Assembly: GCA_048013815.1 (NCBI GenBank)
Contig: CM106585.1
Coordinates: 19,716,001 to 19,780,000 of the forward strand
Length of the DNA stretch: 64,000 nt
From: Setoptus koraiensis
Lineage: Eukaryota > Arthropoda
Direction: 5' to 3'
Shown: positions 22,163-33,998 of the stretch, piece by piece
Numbering within the stretch: position 1 is the stretch's first letter
Layout of the letters: each line of letters begins with the position of its first letter
Made by a program: the position numbers and the translations under genes
The notes under the pieces: generated by a model
What the model was told of the DNA's origin: nothing
Seen by the model: the letters and a program-made list of their open reading frames with translations, nothing else
Database searches by the model: none

Positions 22163-22814
22163 TTTTATCGTGTCAGTGAGAGGCTCGTCTGATTTTGACG
22201 GCTCTCTGACATAGGTCTGGAAGACACAGGTAGGCAGGTTAGGCTTAGGGAAAGTGTCCAGTGGAAACGGGGACGCATTTTACTTTCACTAAACGCTGTC
22301 ACTTAAAACGCTAAACGTCTGCCATTTAACTTAATTTGCCATTCGATTTTACGGTTAGGTAATGCATTCATGGCCCTACTGACGACGATGTCTCATTTAT
22401 TCTATCTGATGATTGCTGGCTGCGGCATTGTGCCAGCGGTTAAAGACTCCAACAACAACAATTGACCATTGTTGTCAAGACCCGAGACAGACAGTGGTGA
22501 CAGCTTGCAACAGTTACTTGCTCTCATCCATCTTGGCAAGCGAGCGTCACGACGAGCCAGTTTATTGGGTGTTGTTGTTTATTTGTAACGTTTTATTTGT
22601 AATGTTTCATGTTGCAAACAAATTCATAAATGCAAACAGCAAATTAAATATAGACATGATGCAGTGGACAGTGGCGCCAGTAGAGACGTCATTTCACTAT
22701 TCTTACTATTGCATCAGTGTTACCTTATCCCGACTAAGTATATGAAAGTGATGAGTTGTGTAATTGTAATGTCATTTGTCATTTACTACTGTATATATTG
22801 TATTATATAGTGTA
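22163..22814. other. Short intergenic region
   Basis: The stretch holds the leader of the unknown membrane protein and the 3' flank of ETHE1. Nothing else was recognised. Confidence 0.4.
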
Positions 22815-23698
22815 TTACAGTCCACACACCATATTGCGCGGCACGGCAACGTCTATTTATACGGCAGTCGATAGGCAAGATATTATATAATAATAAATAA
22901 ATAAATAAATATATCAGACAACAATTATTATTGTTATGGTAACATAATTGTCTGATTGCGTCACTACTCACCTATCATCTTTGGTTTGTCTAAATTCAAA
23001 TTGTCCATTATGGCCACAAATTCATCTTGTGTCTTTGTGAGGCGCGCATTAAACTTTATTTCTTCGCCAATGGTGGACACAGTTTTGCCTTTGTAATCGT
23101 GAGCTGGATACACAGCGTACTCTGGTGGCAGTGTGAACAATTTAGTGTGAACTGATTGATACAATTTAATTGCCGATCCCTCCTGAAAATCCGTCCTGCC
23201 GCAGCCCCTAATTAGCAATGTGTCCCCAGTGAACAAGAGTTTGTGTTCGTGATCAACTATGCTCATACAGCCGTTTGTGTGTCCTGGTGTGAGTAAAAAA
23301 TTCAATGTGACACTCTGGCCCAATTGTAATTTGGAGCCCTCGTCAACGTAAATATCCGCCTTGGCACCGCTACTTTTGGACACAACACTCTCAAGTTGTT
23401 GCTGCTTCGATGGCTGCTCATCGCTCGTTGATTGTGCCCTGTTGATGATCGCTTTCAATTTGGAATTTCCCGTTACGTGATCCGCGTGAACGTGGCTACT
23501 AATGCAATATTTTAGTTTCAATTGAAGCTCTTGCACATACTGAATATCGCGTTCCACTTGCTCCAACACACAATCAATTATTGCCGCCTCGCCAGTGGTC
23601 GCATCGGCCAACAGGTAGGTGTAAGTGGACGACACCTTGTCGAAGAGCTGCCTAAATAACAGGCCGGCGCCGCGTGATGTTGCCATGTTGCTGGCCAT
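22815..23698 (-). CDS. ETHE1: Persulfide dioxygenase ETHE1, two exons
   Basis: Exon 1 is 23698-22972 and exon 2 is 22852-22815; the 119-bp GT/AG intron is in phase 1. The product is 254 residues. The tiny second exon is supported because it adds DVAVPRNMVCGL and a stop, matching the conserved VPANMRCG end of ETHE1. The metallo-beta-lactamase motif HVHADH is at residues 69-74, with later metal ligands in LLTPGHT, FTGDTLL and YPAHDY, and the family motif IRGCGRTDFQ. The enzyme oxidises glutathione persulfide in mitochondrial sulfide detoxification. The N-terminus (MASNMATSRGAGLLFRQLF) is compatible with a mitochondrial targeting sequence. A Ser/Gln-rich insertion of about 20 residues near 90-110 is unusual. 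Confidence 0.93.
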
Positions 23699-24441
23699 TT
23701 TTTCACTGATTAATACTGATTATTCAATTTATTAATTACTTACATAAAATTGTTACATATGAAACTGGTGTGATTGTCAGCGAATGCTTGTGTGCACGCT
23801 AATCTGACAATTGAGCTGACTGGCAATTATTGAGTAAATATGACAGAAATTGTAGACAGCAAAATAAAATGCATAAAGCACAATACTGATGAGTGTCTAT
23901 CGATCATTAGGATCAATGAATATTCAAATCAGCAATGACTCGTGACGTCGTTTGCTGTTGCTGTTGTCGCCTTAACAGTCTACGGCAACAACAACAACAA
24001 CACATTTGCACAATGTGTAATGGTAAATACACAATTTCCTGTCAGCTGTTGGTGGCGCACGCAGATGCCTGGCCAAGATAAGCTTGTCAGCTTTGCAGCT
24101 TTTTGTTGGCGTTGATTGCCTGTTTGCCGTTGTCTGGTGCGAGGACTGATTGTTGTTGCGAGTGAACATTGGCTCGCTTGTCGCCACCGGTTGCCACCAG
24201 CGGCGGATCCGTTCGAGCGGCCCGTTCGAGCGGCCCATTGGCACTCGAATAGACAAACAACAGACGGGACGGCCCGCTGTGTGTTGTTGTTGTGGTTGTT
24301 GTTGTTGGTGTGTGATTAGCTTGTATAATGGGCCAATTGCTGCGAAAGGGTGCAACTAATCAACTCAAACAACTTTCATCGTCATCAGAGAAGCTCGCTC
24401 AAAACTTCACCTCATCAGTGATTCATCGAGTGCTGCTGGCT

Positions 24442-24461
24442 AGCAGCAGCAGCAGCAGCAG
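24442..24461. repeat. (AGC)n microsatellite
   Basis: About seven uninterrupted AGC units. Confidence 0.95.
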
Positions 24462-25311
24462 ATAAAACAAAATTTTCCATTTGCGCAAAGTATCGAATGG
24501 CTACATAAATAAATCTTATCTCATGTAGTAAGTTAGTCGCGGTAGTAAGTGTGTTTCGCTTCGGGGGTTAATATAATTAAGTTTATCATCTTAGCCAGCA
24601 TCGTAATGGTCGCAAAGGGCGCCACACTCAGCACCGGCAGCGGCGGCGGCAGCACGCCAGCCTCGCCAACAACGACACGCCAGCAGCGCCAACAAAAACA
24701 TGCCAGCAGCGCCATAAGTGGCCGAGGTGGCTCGGCCCGAGCCGCTGCCCGGACCGAGCCGTGCCATGGCGAGCTTGCCAGCTCTAAGCGAGCACTAATG
24801 TGGCGCTTGTGGCGCTAGTGGCTGCAAAGTGCGCCAGCGAGGCCAAACTGCAGCGAGAGCAAACTGCAGCGAGTGCAAACTCAGTGCAGTGGTCAACTGG
24901 TCAGTCAAGTGGTCAACAAACTGTTTGCGTTGCTGCGAGGGAGCGAGTGAGCGAGAGTTGCGGCTCCGTTAGTTTGCTGCGTTGCGTTATACAGGGCGCA
25001 CACATATGTGCATCTCGCCATATCTTGCGCTGACTGCGTGAGCGAGGTTGCCTGTTTTAAACAGGCTAAACAAACTACATAAACTAGCGGCCGGCCGCTA
25101 ATGGCGGCCAGTTGTTTGCCGACGACGACGACACGCTTGCGATATACATATATATTTATATATAAATAGTTGTTGTATACGCTGCGGTAGTGCGCTCATC
25201 AACGGCCGTTACGGCCAAAGTAACGGGCGGAGTTAATTGGCAAGTGGCAACACTCAACACTTTCACTCACTCACGCTTGTTGTTGTTGTTGCTGTGGTTG
25301 CCGGCAAGCTC

Positions 25312-25347
25312 GCAGCTACCTGTACGGGCGCTTGCACAGGTAGCTGC
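25312..25347. repeat. Hairpin with perfect 12-bp arms
   Basis: Positions 25312-25323 are exactly complementary to 25336-25347 around a 12-nt loop, in the probable leader region of the GMC gene. Confidence 0.75.
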
Positions 25348-25884
25348 CACTGTCGCGACTTGCTGCCGGAGACTGGCTCTGCCTAATGGCCGATGCGCGA
25401 CAGGTTCACCAACGCCGGCCATTGCGAAGCCAATGGATGTATCGACGCGCACAGTTGATAGATTTGTGTCGAGCCATCGGCAGTAGCAACAACAACAACA
25501 GCAACTCTTACAACGGCAACACTATAGAAAACGCATAATAGAGGCCGCAGTCGCAACCGGAAGTAACTAGCAAAAGTTCCAGCCACGTGCCAGCCGGTGA
25601 CAACAGTGACAAGCCACTATCAATGTCATCACAGCAGCAACAACAACGACAGCAACAATTCCGTCTGCAATTCGCCCAGCCAGCTCAACGACCTCAGTGA
25701 AATGAATGGAGGCGACCTCAGAAGGCGACACGCTTCTCATATCTCATATCAAACAGCAACCATAACACACACACACACAAGTGCCAAATCATCAAGTCAA
25801 ACAAATCATCGCAATCAATTGAATTCAATTGATTAATTAATCCAATAATTAAATTCTCTCATCAATTTCTACTACTCTCACGCC

Positions 25885-28800
25885 ATGTGGTCGCAAAATG
25901 TGCTCGACCTGTGGCTGTTGTCGTTGCCCACCTTGGTGCCTTACATGGTGCTCATGTCAATGAAGATGATGGAACGCAAGACGCCATTCACAAGTGAAAC
26001 GTTTCTCTCAGAATACGACTACATCGTGGGTGAGTACACAACTTTGCCAACAACAAAAGCATGATTTTCTCACATGAATTTACAAAAATTGCTCGTGTAT
26101 CGCACGCGTTTGTCTATACGATCAGTGAGAATTTTGAGGCCTTAGTGAGTCGTTGTGCGCTGAAGTGAGCTGGTCAGAGGCCTGATTGTTATAGCCTCAG
26201 ACATTCGATGACAGACTGACAATCAATAATAATAGTAATAGTAGCAATGATAATAAGCAATATAATGCGAGTAATGGATCAACATCAAATATCTCACACG
26301 AATCAAGAGATCAAAACAAAATTCCAAGCAACAGACTGAAGTCAAACCAGCATCGCAGAATTTGAATACTCGCTATATCCTTTTGCTCAGAGAAATAGAT
26401 GCATCAACTTCAGAAGAAGAGGTCAAAGGAATATTCAAAAGCGAGGGATGTCCCTGTCTTCCCATACAATGTGATTATGGCCACAATTACAGCTGGTATG
26501 TTACATTTAAAAATGATGTTGATGCCAAGCTAGCTCTCCACTACATTCGAACGAATGTAACCGTTTTCAAAGGCAAACCCATAATGGCCATGTAACTCAA
26601 AATATTAATACCGCTCCCACGGGACCCGTAGTCAGCGCTCCTAATCACTCTAATGCCAACGTGGTAATGACCAGTATTGTACCATCAACTATAGCGCACA
26701 CATCTACTACAAGTGCTTCATATTCGCCACCGGAACAAACCGAGGCTGTGATGAGCTTGTGCCACATCATATTAGTGTTGTTGGCGAGAAAAGACTGTAT
26801 CAATCGTGGACCAAGGACCCGAAAGTGGCCGTGTTGGGCGATGGTGAGGTGAATTTCGACACAGGAATCATCTCACTGAGGTATCTCATTAATGAATTGC
26901 ATTCGCGGCTATATTCTGAGGGTTTTTCAGAGATATTCGTTGACCAGGTGGATGAAAATGTTTTGGCCATCACTAGGCACAATCCACATACATGTCGATC
27001 GATAATTCTTGTTGCCAGAACTGCCTTTGATAAAGCAGAAGATCCAAACATTGTCGGGCCCACAATACGCTCTATATTTGTGCCGGGAACTATCAAAAAG
27101 GTACTGTTTGAGTCTGTTATGATTGGAGATCCTCAACGACGATCAACAACTGGCTCAATCAGCATATGCAAACCAATGGCAATACTGTTGTCATTCCACA
27201 AGTGATAAAAAACTTGACAATGGCCGACATTAACTACATTTTGTACAGATGCGAGGGCGACGTTTATGATCTGCCAAATCATGGCAAATTCCCATATTGT
27301 GGATTCCAAGGATTCATGTTCACGTTGTCGCATGTGCACGATCAACAAGACCAGGCCCATCCGTTGTGCTGCAACTTGCGAGCGGGCAATTGGCTGATAG
27401 ATCACACTTTGGATCGACTGTCACGACGTAAATCACTGGAGAAATTTCACGAATTCTTGGAGGAACCTCTAGAGGCGGTGAAATTGTTGCCCAGGTCAAT
27501 TGTACCCAAATACTTTGATATGGTCATAATGAGCGGCACTTGGATGGACAAAATGGGCAGCTCTGAGAAAGCAAACACCAAGGGCAGGCCCGCTTCGCCG
27601 CGAGATGGAGCCGCCGTGGAGATTGTGGGCCTCAGTTATGCCGTCATTTAAGAATGATGTTGATGCCAAGCTAGCTCTCCACTACATTCGAACGAATGTA
27701 ACCGTTTTCAAAGGCAAACCCATAATGGCCAGGTTCAAAACTGTAATCCCAAATATTAATACCGCTCCCACGGACATAACAGCCACGCTCAACAGCAACA
27801 GGTAAACCCGATGATCTAACAGCAGCAACAAATTCTACAATGCCAAATCAAGATAATCAAAGCACTAAGACAACTCACAATCAGCATCCTATGTCAAGAA
27901 TGGTTTCAGATAACTCCTCTCCAGGAGATTCACATACAGGTGATTCTATACACGTTTGCTTCCATGAGAACATCATACAATTCTAGTGGAAGACGATCTG
28001 ACTTGTCAGTTATGAGTAGGAATAACCCTCGTAGCCATAATCGGTCGCAACTGAAGGAATTGAATAGCAACTCTATCGATAAACCCAACGATACTAAACA
28101 AAACACTTTGTCACCAGGGATAAAAAACAGTAACAGTGAACCAGCTGGAACTGAGAGCCTTCTCAATTGCAATCTATCAAAAGCGTCACCTTCGACCACG
28201 ACCAATTTAAATATTGATGTTAACGATAAGAATAACAATAATAGGAAGCAAACCAACAGCCAGGTTACACCAAATCAACAACCAGATAATCATATTTCTT
28301 CACGGGCCAAGTCCTCAGCCGGTGACCACCCAGCTTCTCGCTCAGCAAACATCAACCAGTATCACCCATCATCATCATCATCTGCTACTAATAACATACA
28401 GCAGTTACACCATCCTATCTGGGTCATGGAGGTGTAACTCGCTGTCTACTAGGCTGATTGTTGCAACTTAAAGTGACTTGAATTGTGTGCATTTATTCAA
28501 CAGATGATAATATTTACTGTATTCGTCTGACATATGGGTGATGACAACAGTGGACTTATGCGCCATTCGAGCATAAGTGACACTGACATAACAAGTGACA
28601 TAATGGCTGCGAATGATGCAAGCGACGCAAGTGAGTGACAGGAAAAGGAAGAGTGTAGCGGGCGCCCATCGCTCATGATATTCATAACAGTGTTTATGGC
28701 AAGCTCGAGTGGCGCTCAACAGTGGCTGTCGCTCAACAGGGGCTGTCAGATTGTTGAGCGTTGCGTCTCGCAGAGGAGCTGCAAACAAGCTAAAGGCGAC

Positions 28801-31800
28801 GTACAGGTGACGCGAATTCCTGAAAGTTTTCCAATGGCGCCGGTCAGCGCCGACCAACGCCGAGTTTCCTATTGACCATGCGGCACCGCACCGCATCTCG
28901 GCCAGCCACCACTTAACACTGCTGCCCGGCTACCTGACTGATTGAGCTAGCTCGCCGGCTGGTGCATGTCGGTCGTTGCCCATGCCGGCAATTCATTTTA
29001 GATGAACATAGAGAGAGAGAGAGTCAACGGTATTATTATTATTATTGCCTCTACTGAGCGCCGCTGTGCGATGTTATTATTTGACCCCGACACACACACA
29101 CACAGAGTTGGCTGAGTAGTTGCTTGCAGCGACTACTCAGGCAAATTTGACGCGACTTTTATAGCGGCGACGATGACGCTTTCAAGTTATATTTACGCAA
29201 CAATGATTGCACCGTTGCATCAAACAAGAGTGATTCTGGCCGGTTCGGCCGGCCAGCGGTTGCATAAAACAAACAACGACGGCACACAATTCGGCTTGTT
29301 GGCTCTCTCTCTCTCATCTTGTTCCTCGTCGCTCTTCGCACAGTCGCTCTTCGCATGGCGCCGTACACTGCAAGACTGCGATGGCCACTTAGGCCATCGG
29401 CTGCGCTGATAACATATTCAGCGAGCACACAAAATTGGTTGGCATCTTGCCATTTAGCTTGCCAACTTGTCCAGTGGCGACCGTTTTACACAGCGGCGAG
29501 ACACTGGACACAGCAATTGCGATACAACAATTGCGATACAACCGTAACCGTACACAACCGCTGCGGTGCAATTGTTGGCTTACAAGCGCTGTTAGCGAAG
29601 GGCCGAGATGCGACGCGACACAAAACGGCTAATTGATTGGCTCATTTTGGCAAATCACCTCATTTTCGTCTCATGCAACATTTTTATTTATTTTGTGCCT
29701 GCTTTGTGAGGCAAAAACGGCTGGCGTGCCACAGCGCCGTTATGACCAATGCAGGCTCCATCTGTCAGTCGGTGTCTGTCCGTCTCTATCTGTCCGTCTC
29801 TATTTGTCAGTCGGCGACCGTCAGCCGGCAACCGGCAGTCGGCCCGTTGTGTGCGATACGCTGTCGGTGGCACTGCGCGTCGTCGTCGCATAATGACAGT
29901 TACGTAAGATAGTAATAGTTATTTAAGATGCGTATAATAGCGCAAGTTACATCGAGCCACTCGACTCGAGTGGCCTCACAATCTGAGCCTTAGATGCGCC
30001 TGGCATGCAATCTGCGGCCAGCCATCGCGGCCAAATCTTGGCCAGCAATGGCCGGCAATAGGCACCGGCGAGCTGGCCAATGCCAATTACCGGCCAATAT
30101 CAATTGCTGGCCCATGCCAATTGCCAATGGCCATTGAGCCGGCAAAACAATATCGAGCCGCTAAGCGTCCGCGGCTAACGCGCTTCCACATGCGGAATCC
30201 ACATTGTGGATTCCGCATGCGCCCCGTCGGAGCCGGCGACACTGTCGGCCGGGCCTCACTCCATGTACATAGGCCGCATGTACACATGACATGTGTGCAT
30301 GCCGTATTAGGCGACGCTGGCCGTATTTGGCCAGCAAGTCGTACATAATCATAATCATCATCATTATCATATATGATTAGTATTAGTGAGTGTGTGTGTG
30401 TGACGCAACATGACGCTAATTATGGTCCATCGGGCACTCCACTAGGCGTAACGGCGCACAGGCCGCTAATTCGCACTAATAACTGCATGCCACTCTATGC
30501 TAATTGTTCGCCATGCCATCAAACGCGACATATCCGGATATGCTGCGGCCATAAGCGGCCCATCCAGACATATGCTATAGCGATCCCATGCGCTCTTGTC
30601 ACGACACACAATCTGTTCATACGACTAATTAATATCTCCTTGCCACGCCATTCCCGTCTGACGCTGTCACTTGGTCCCGCCGCTTAATGCCGCTCGGTCC
30701 CGCCGCTCAATGCCGCTCGGTCCCGCCGCTTAATTCCGGCCATCGGCCCGCGCGCAAATACGCGACCGCCGCGTAACATGCAACCGGCGCTAATGTCACC
30801 GGCTCACTGGCGGACACGCACATAATCCGGACGGACACACATAATGCGGACACACATGATCCGGACGGACACACAATTATACGGATACGCAATGCGGACA
30901 CACACAATTCACATTATAAGTGGGCGCGGGCTCGGCCGGCGCCGTGGTCGCCAACCGGCTCAGCGAGAACCCCAACGTCAAGGTGCTGCTACTAGAGGCG
31001 GGCGGCTACGAGAACTGGCAGTCGGAAATACCCATCATGGCGTCCCGGTTGCAGGTGACCGCCCAAGACTGGCAGTACTACACGGAACCCCAAAAGCACG
31101 CCTGTTTCGCCATGAAGGAAAACCGGTCTAGGTGGCCCCGCGGCAAGGTGCTGGGCGGCTCGTCCACGCTCAACTACATGCTGTACGTGCGCGGCAATAA
31201 GCGCGACTACGACCTGTGGGCCTCATTGGGCAACACAGGCTGGTCCTGGGACGACGTGTTTCCCTATTTCGTCAAGTCGGAGGACAACCGCGACCCGGAC
31301 ATCATCAAGAACGGCTACCACGGTGAGTCGGTCATTATGCAACCCTTGCTGCCCCCACTGCCCCCGCTACCTCATGTCGGCGGCTCTGTTTGCATTCCTG
31401 GTGCCCCCATGATTTATTTGCACTGTCGACTAACCGTTCAGTTGTTTCGTTTCATCGCACGCGTCGCTAATTGGCGCTAATTATCTCATCGGTGCCCCCG
31501 TTTGTGTCGCTCGCAATCGGTGGTCCGACCCGCGACGGCTCCCGCTGGCTCCCACCGGCTCCCTATTGGAATAACCGGAATCACTGGAATAACCGGAATC
31601 ACTGGAATGACTGAACTAATCGCGACAATGCGGATCGTCAGGCCACGGCGGGCCGCTCACCGTCTCGACGCCCCACTACACCACGCCCATCGGCGGCGCC
31701 TTCATCGAGGCGGGCAAGATCTACGGGTACCCCAATGTCGACATCAACGGCCAGCAGCAGGCCGGATTTGCCATACCGCAGGGCACCATAAGGCGGGGCG

Positions 31801-33038
31801 CGCGCTGCTCTACCTCGAAGGCGTACTTGCGCGACGTGCGCGGCAAGCGACCCAACCTGCACGTGGTCATTTGGGCCATGGTCACCAGGGTACTGTTCAA
31901 TCAGCAGAAGCGGGCCATTGGCGTTGAGTTTGACCGGCGCGGATTGCGCCACAAGGTGCTCGCCAGGCACGAGGTCATACTGTCAGCGGGCGCCGTCAAC
32001 TCGCCCCAATTGCTCATGCTGTCGGGCATTGGGCCCGCCGAGCATCTGCTTCAGCTGGGCCTGCCCGTGGTGCATCATTCGCCGGGCGTTGGTCAAAATC
32101 TGCAGGATCACATAGGTACGGGCGGCTTGCACTTTCTCACTGAGGCGCCCGTCACGGTGGTAATGCCGCGCGTGTATGTGGCCAAATCGTTTACGCAATT
32201 CTCCACGCTGGGCATTGGTCCGCTCACCATGTTGGGCGGCCTGGACGGGCTGGGCTTCATCAATACGCGGTACGCAAATCACAGCGACGATTGGCCCGAC
32301 GTAGAGATACATTTCATACCGTCGTGTCCGTCGTCGGACGGCGGCGAAGCGGTGCGCAAGGCCATGGGTATGCGCGACGAGGTGTTCAATCACGCCTACA
32401 TGCCCCACTTGTACGACGACGCGTACAGTTATTATCCGGTGCTGCTGAGGCCCAAATCTACAGGTTGGATCAAGTTGCGCAGCTCGAACCCATACGACAT
32501 GCCCGTCATACAGCCCAATTATTTGTCGCATCCGGACGACGTGGCCGTACTGGTGGACTCGCTCAAGTTGTCCATTGCGATGGGCAAATCGGACCCATTC
32601 AAGAAGTTCAATCCGAAAATTTGGGACAGATTGTGGTACGGATGCGAAAAGTATCCGCCCTACGGCGACCTGTATCTAGAATGTCTAACCCGGTCATACA
32701 CGGCCACTATTTATCATCCGGTGGGCACGGCCAAAATGGGTTTGCCCGACGACGAGTACGCGGTTGTAGATCCGCAATTGCGCGTGTACGGCGTTACGGG
32801 ATTGCGCGTCATAGACGCCAGCATCATGCCAAAGATTGTGTCAGGCAACACAAATGCGCCCATCATTATGATTGGCGAAAAGGGCGCCGATCTCATTAAG
32901 GGCCACCTCAGGTACCCCGATGCGTCGCTGAAGCCAGGCAAGGCCAAGTTGCCCTACTATTTGACGCTACCCGAGCACGAGCAGGCAAAGTACGCAAGCG
33001 GACCCATGGGCAAGCTGGGCAAACTGTTCTCGGGTTGA
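25885..33038 (+). CDS. GMC oxidoreductase (glucose-dehydrogenase-like), three exons
   Basis: Exons are 25885-26029, 30921-31322 and 31642-33038, both junctions phase 1 with GT/AG ends; 647 residues. Exon 1 encodes a hydrophobic N-terminus and ends inside the FAD-binding fold; joining to exon 2 restores [19 protein letters not shown], which confirms a 4.9-kb first intron. Exon 2 has the first GMC signature ([17 protein letters not shown]). Exon 3 begins GHGGPLTVS and contains the second signature ([16 protein letters not shown]), the active-site histidine in [10 protein letters not shown] and [13 protein letters not shown] near the end. Insect relatives oxidise glucose, ecdysone or other alcohols; the substrate here is unknown. 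Exons 2 and 3 are visibly more GC-rich than most genes in the window. Intron 1 holds the LARP4/AGL patchwork; intron 2 has an 18-bp tandem repeat at 31568-31603. Confidence 0.93.
26216..26729 (+). pseudogene. LARP4: LARP4-like fragment, left part
   Basis: This stretch reads as the RRM-like domain of a La-related protein 4: [18 protein letters not shown], then [25 protein letters not shown] and FKGKPIMA, preceded by an Asn/Ser-rich coding-like stretch in a different frame. The La motif that should come first is missing. After the RRM, about 20 bp are changed or lost compared with the right-hand copy, creating a stop, and the sequence continues as Ser/Thr/Pro-rich linker until it joins debranching-enzyme sequence at 26730. 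It lies in sense orientation inside intron 1 of the GMC gene. The fragment is broken, and an intact parent gene is not in this window. Confidence 0.75.
26504..26592. repeat. Direct repeat of about 88 bp, left copy (right copy 27645-27733)
   Basis: The two copies differ at one or two bases and flank the debranching-enzyme pieces on both sides. A shorter match resumes beyond the left copy's local deletion (AAATATTAATACCGCTCCC). This arrangement suggests that the foreign pieces sit within a partial tandem duplication of LARP4 sequence. Confidence 0.9.
26730..27647 (+). pseudogene. AGL: Patchwork copy of four pieces of the debranching-enzyme gene
   Basis: Four blocks match the gene at 16161-20711 almost exactly, in the same order and orientation: 26730-27133 with 18106-18509 (one difference seen in 404 bp), 27141-27260 with 18725-18844, 27261-27535 with 18860-19134, and 27536-27647 with 19894-20005. 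The joins remove 215 bp (with 7 bp of unexplained filler), 15 bp and 759 bp. The last two keep reading frame and the 759-bp join has the microhomology GCG. The last block carries the catalytic TWMDKMG segment. The copy cannot make an enzyme. Near identity argues for a recent event or for an assembly artefact. Confidence 0.92.
27645..28437 (+). pseudogene. LARP4: LARP4-like fragment, right part
   Basis: The sequence re-enters the same LARP4 RRM at the point already covered on the left ([19 protein letters not shown]), continues in frame to [16 protein letters not shown], then into Asn/Ser/Gln-rich sequence typical of the disordered LARP4 tail (for example [16 protein letters not shown]). At least one frame change lies between about 27800 and 27970. 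There is no detectable end structure such as a poly(A) tract or terminal inverted repeat. Confidence 0.7.
30189..30219. repeat. Near-perfect 31-bp palindrome
   Basis: Fifteen bases on each side of a single central base are exactly complementary. It lies inside intron 1 of the GMC gene, in a stretch full of GGCC/TTGGCC words (about 30000-30130). Confidence 0.8.
30673..30733. repeat. 23-bp minisatellite, about 2.7 copies
   Basis: Units begin at 30673, 30696 and 30719, differing at one base. It lies in GMC intron 1, about 190 bp before exon 2. Confidence 0.85.
30811..30910. repeat. Degenerate CGGACACACA-type tandem repeat next to a splice acceptor
   Basis: About six or seven imperfect units of a CGGACACACATAAT-like motif run up to ten bases before the exon 2 acceptor of the GMC gene. 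They replace the expected pyrimidine tract. Confidence 0.75.
31568..31603. repeat. 18-bp tandem repeat, two exact copies
   Basis: Two identical units beginning GGAATAACCGG are followed by a partial third, in intron 2 of the GMC gene. Confidence 0.85.
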
Positions 33039-33337
33039 GGCGCCGCCGCGGGCCAAACAAAACAACGCAAACAGCTCAAACAAAAGCAACAACAACAAAA
33101 AATAACAACCAACGAATGCGATTATCACTATTACTGTTATTATTTTTATTATTATTATTATTGTTATTATTATTGTACGAATGCGATTATTGTTGTGCAC
33201 AACGAGTGTACGAAAATAACAACAAAATGACACACACACACAATGCCCACACGGACGTCTGGTTCACTGGGGCCCCAGTTCAGGGCCGAAGTCGACACAG
33301 CATCATGTATTAAGTATTGTATGGTATAAATAGAGCA

Positions 33338-33340
<3 letters not shown>

Positions 33341-33370
<30 letters not shown>
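33341..33370. repeat. (AG)n microsatellite
   Basis: About 15 uninterrupted AG units. Confidence 0.95.
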
Positions 33371-33373
<3 letters not shown>

Positions 33374-33975
33374 AGACGTCAACAATGACAGCGCAAACAC
33401 ACAAACAATCACACGACATGACAACGGCGACAGCAACACTCAAAACTGGCGGCCCAATGATCCCAATCGGTGCGCCCTCACCTGGGGCCTCATTTGTCGC
33501 GGGCTCAAGCGAGCCCGGCGGCCCGAAATAGCTGCTGCGGTCGAGCATGCTGCAGAATGTTCTTGACATGTCCGAGCAAGTGCAAGCTGTTACAGCGGAT
33601 TCCAGATGCCAGCATGCCACAAGATGTCGGCCAGTTAAAATCGTCCAGCCAGCAAACACAATTTTGTGTGGGCATGAACTTGAACGCCTTTGCCTTTGCC
33701 AATATGCCAATATTTGTTAAATATTTATAATGTGATACTCGTACACCGCCAGCCAGAGTATTATTCAAGTGCCAAACCATTACGAGCCATTCTGACAGGC
33801 CGAGCTTGTACGGGTGCCCGGGAGAAAACTAAAGGACGCTTTAAAAACTGTGAACCGCAGCAAATTTGCTTGCTACGCTATTACTTGCCGTCGCTTGCTG
33901 TTGGTTGCGCCGATACGACCACCACTGCCGCGAACACACTGACGCGGGCCCCATTTTCAAGTGCAACCCAACAAT

Positions 33976-33998
33976 TGTGTGTGTGTGTGTGTGTGTGT
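33976..33998. repeat. (TG)n microsatellite
   Basis: About 11 uninterrupted TG units. Confidence 0.95.

Larger units (their letters stand above)
23699..25884. other. Region upstream of the GMC oxidoreductase gene
   Basis: No gene was recognised. The stretch is rich in CAA/CAG/TTG simple sequence, with an AGC run at 24442-24461, a TATA-like stretch near 25143-25170 (about 720 bp before the first GMC codon) and a hairpin at 25312-25347. The many small frames in the GC-rich part have no domain support. Confidence 0.45.

Noticed and set aside
24549-25486. Several Ala/Ser/Arg-rich frames in GC-rich DNA
   Set aside because: They occur in all frames, lack domains, and lie in the probable upstream region of the GMC gene.
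29640-29900. Overlapping Cys/Ser-rich frames inside the GMC intron
   Set aside because: They arise from short direct repeats of GTCTGTC/TCAGTCGG type and have no protein features.
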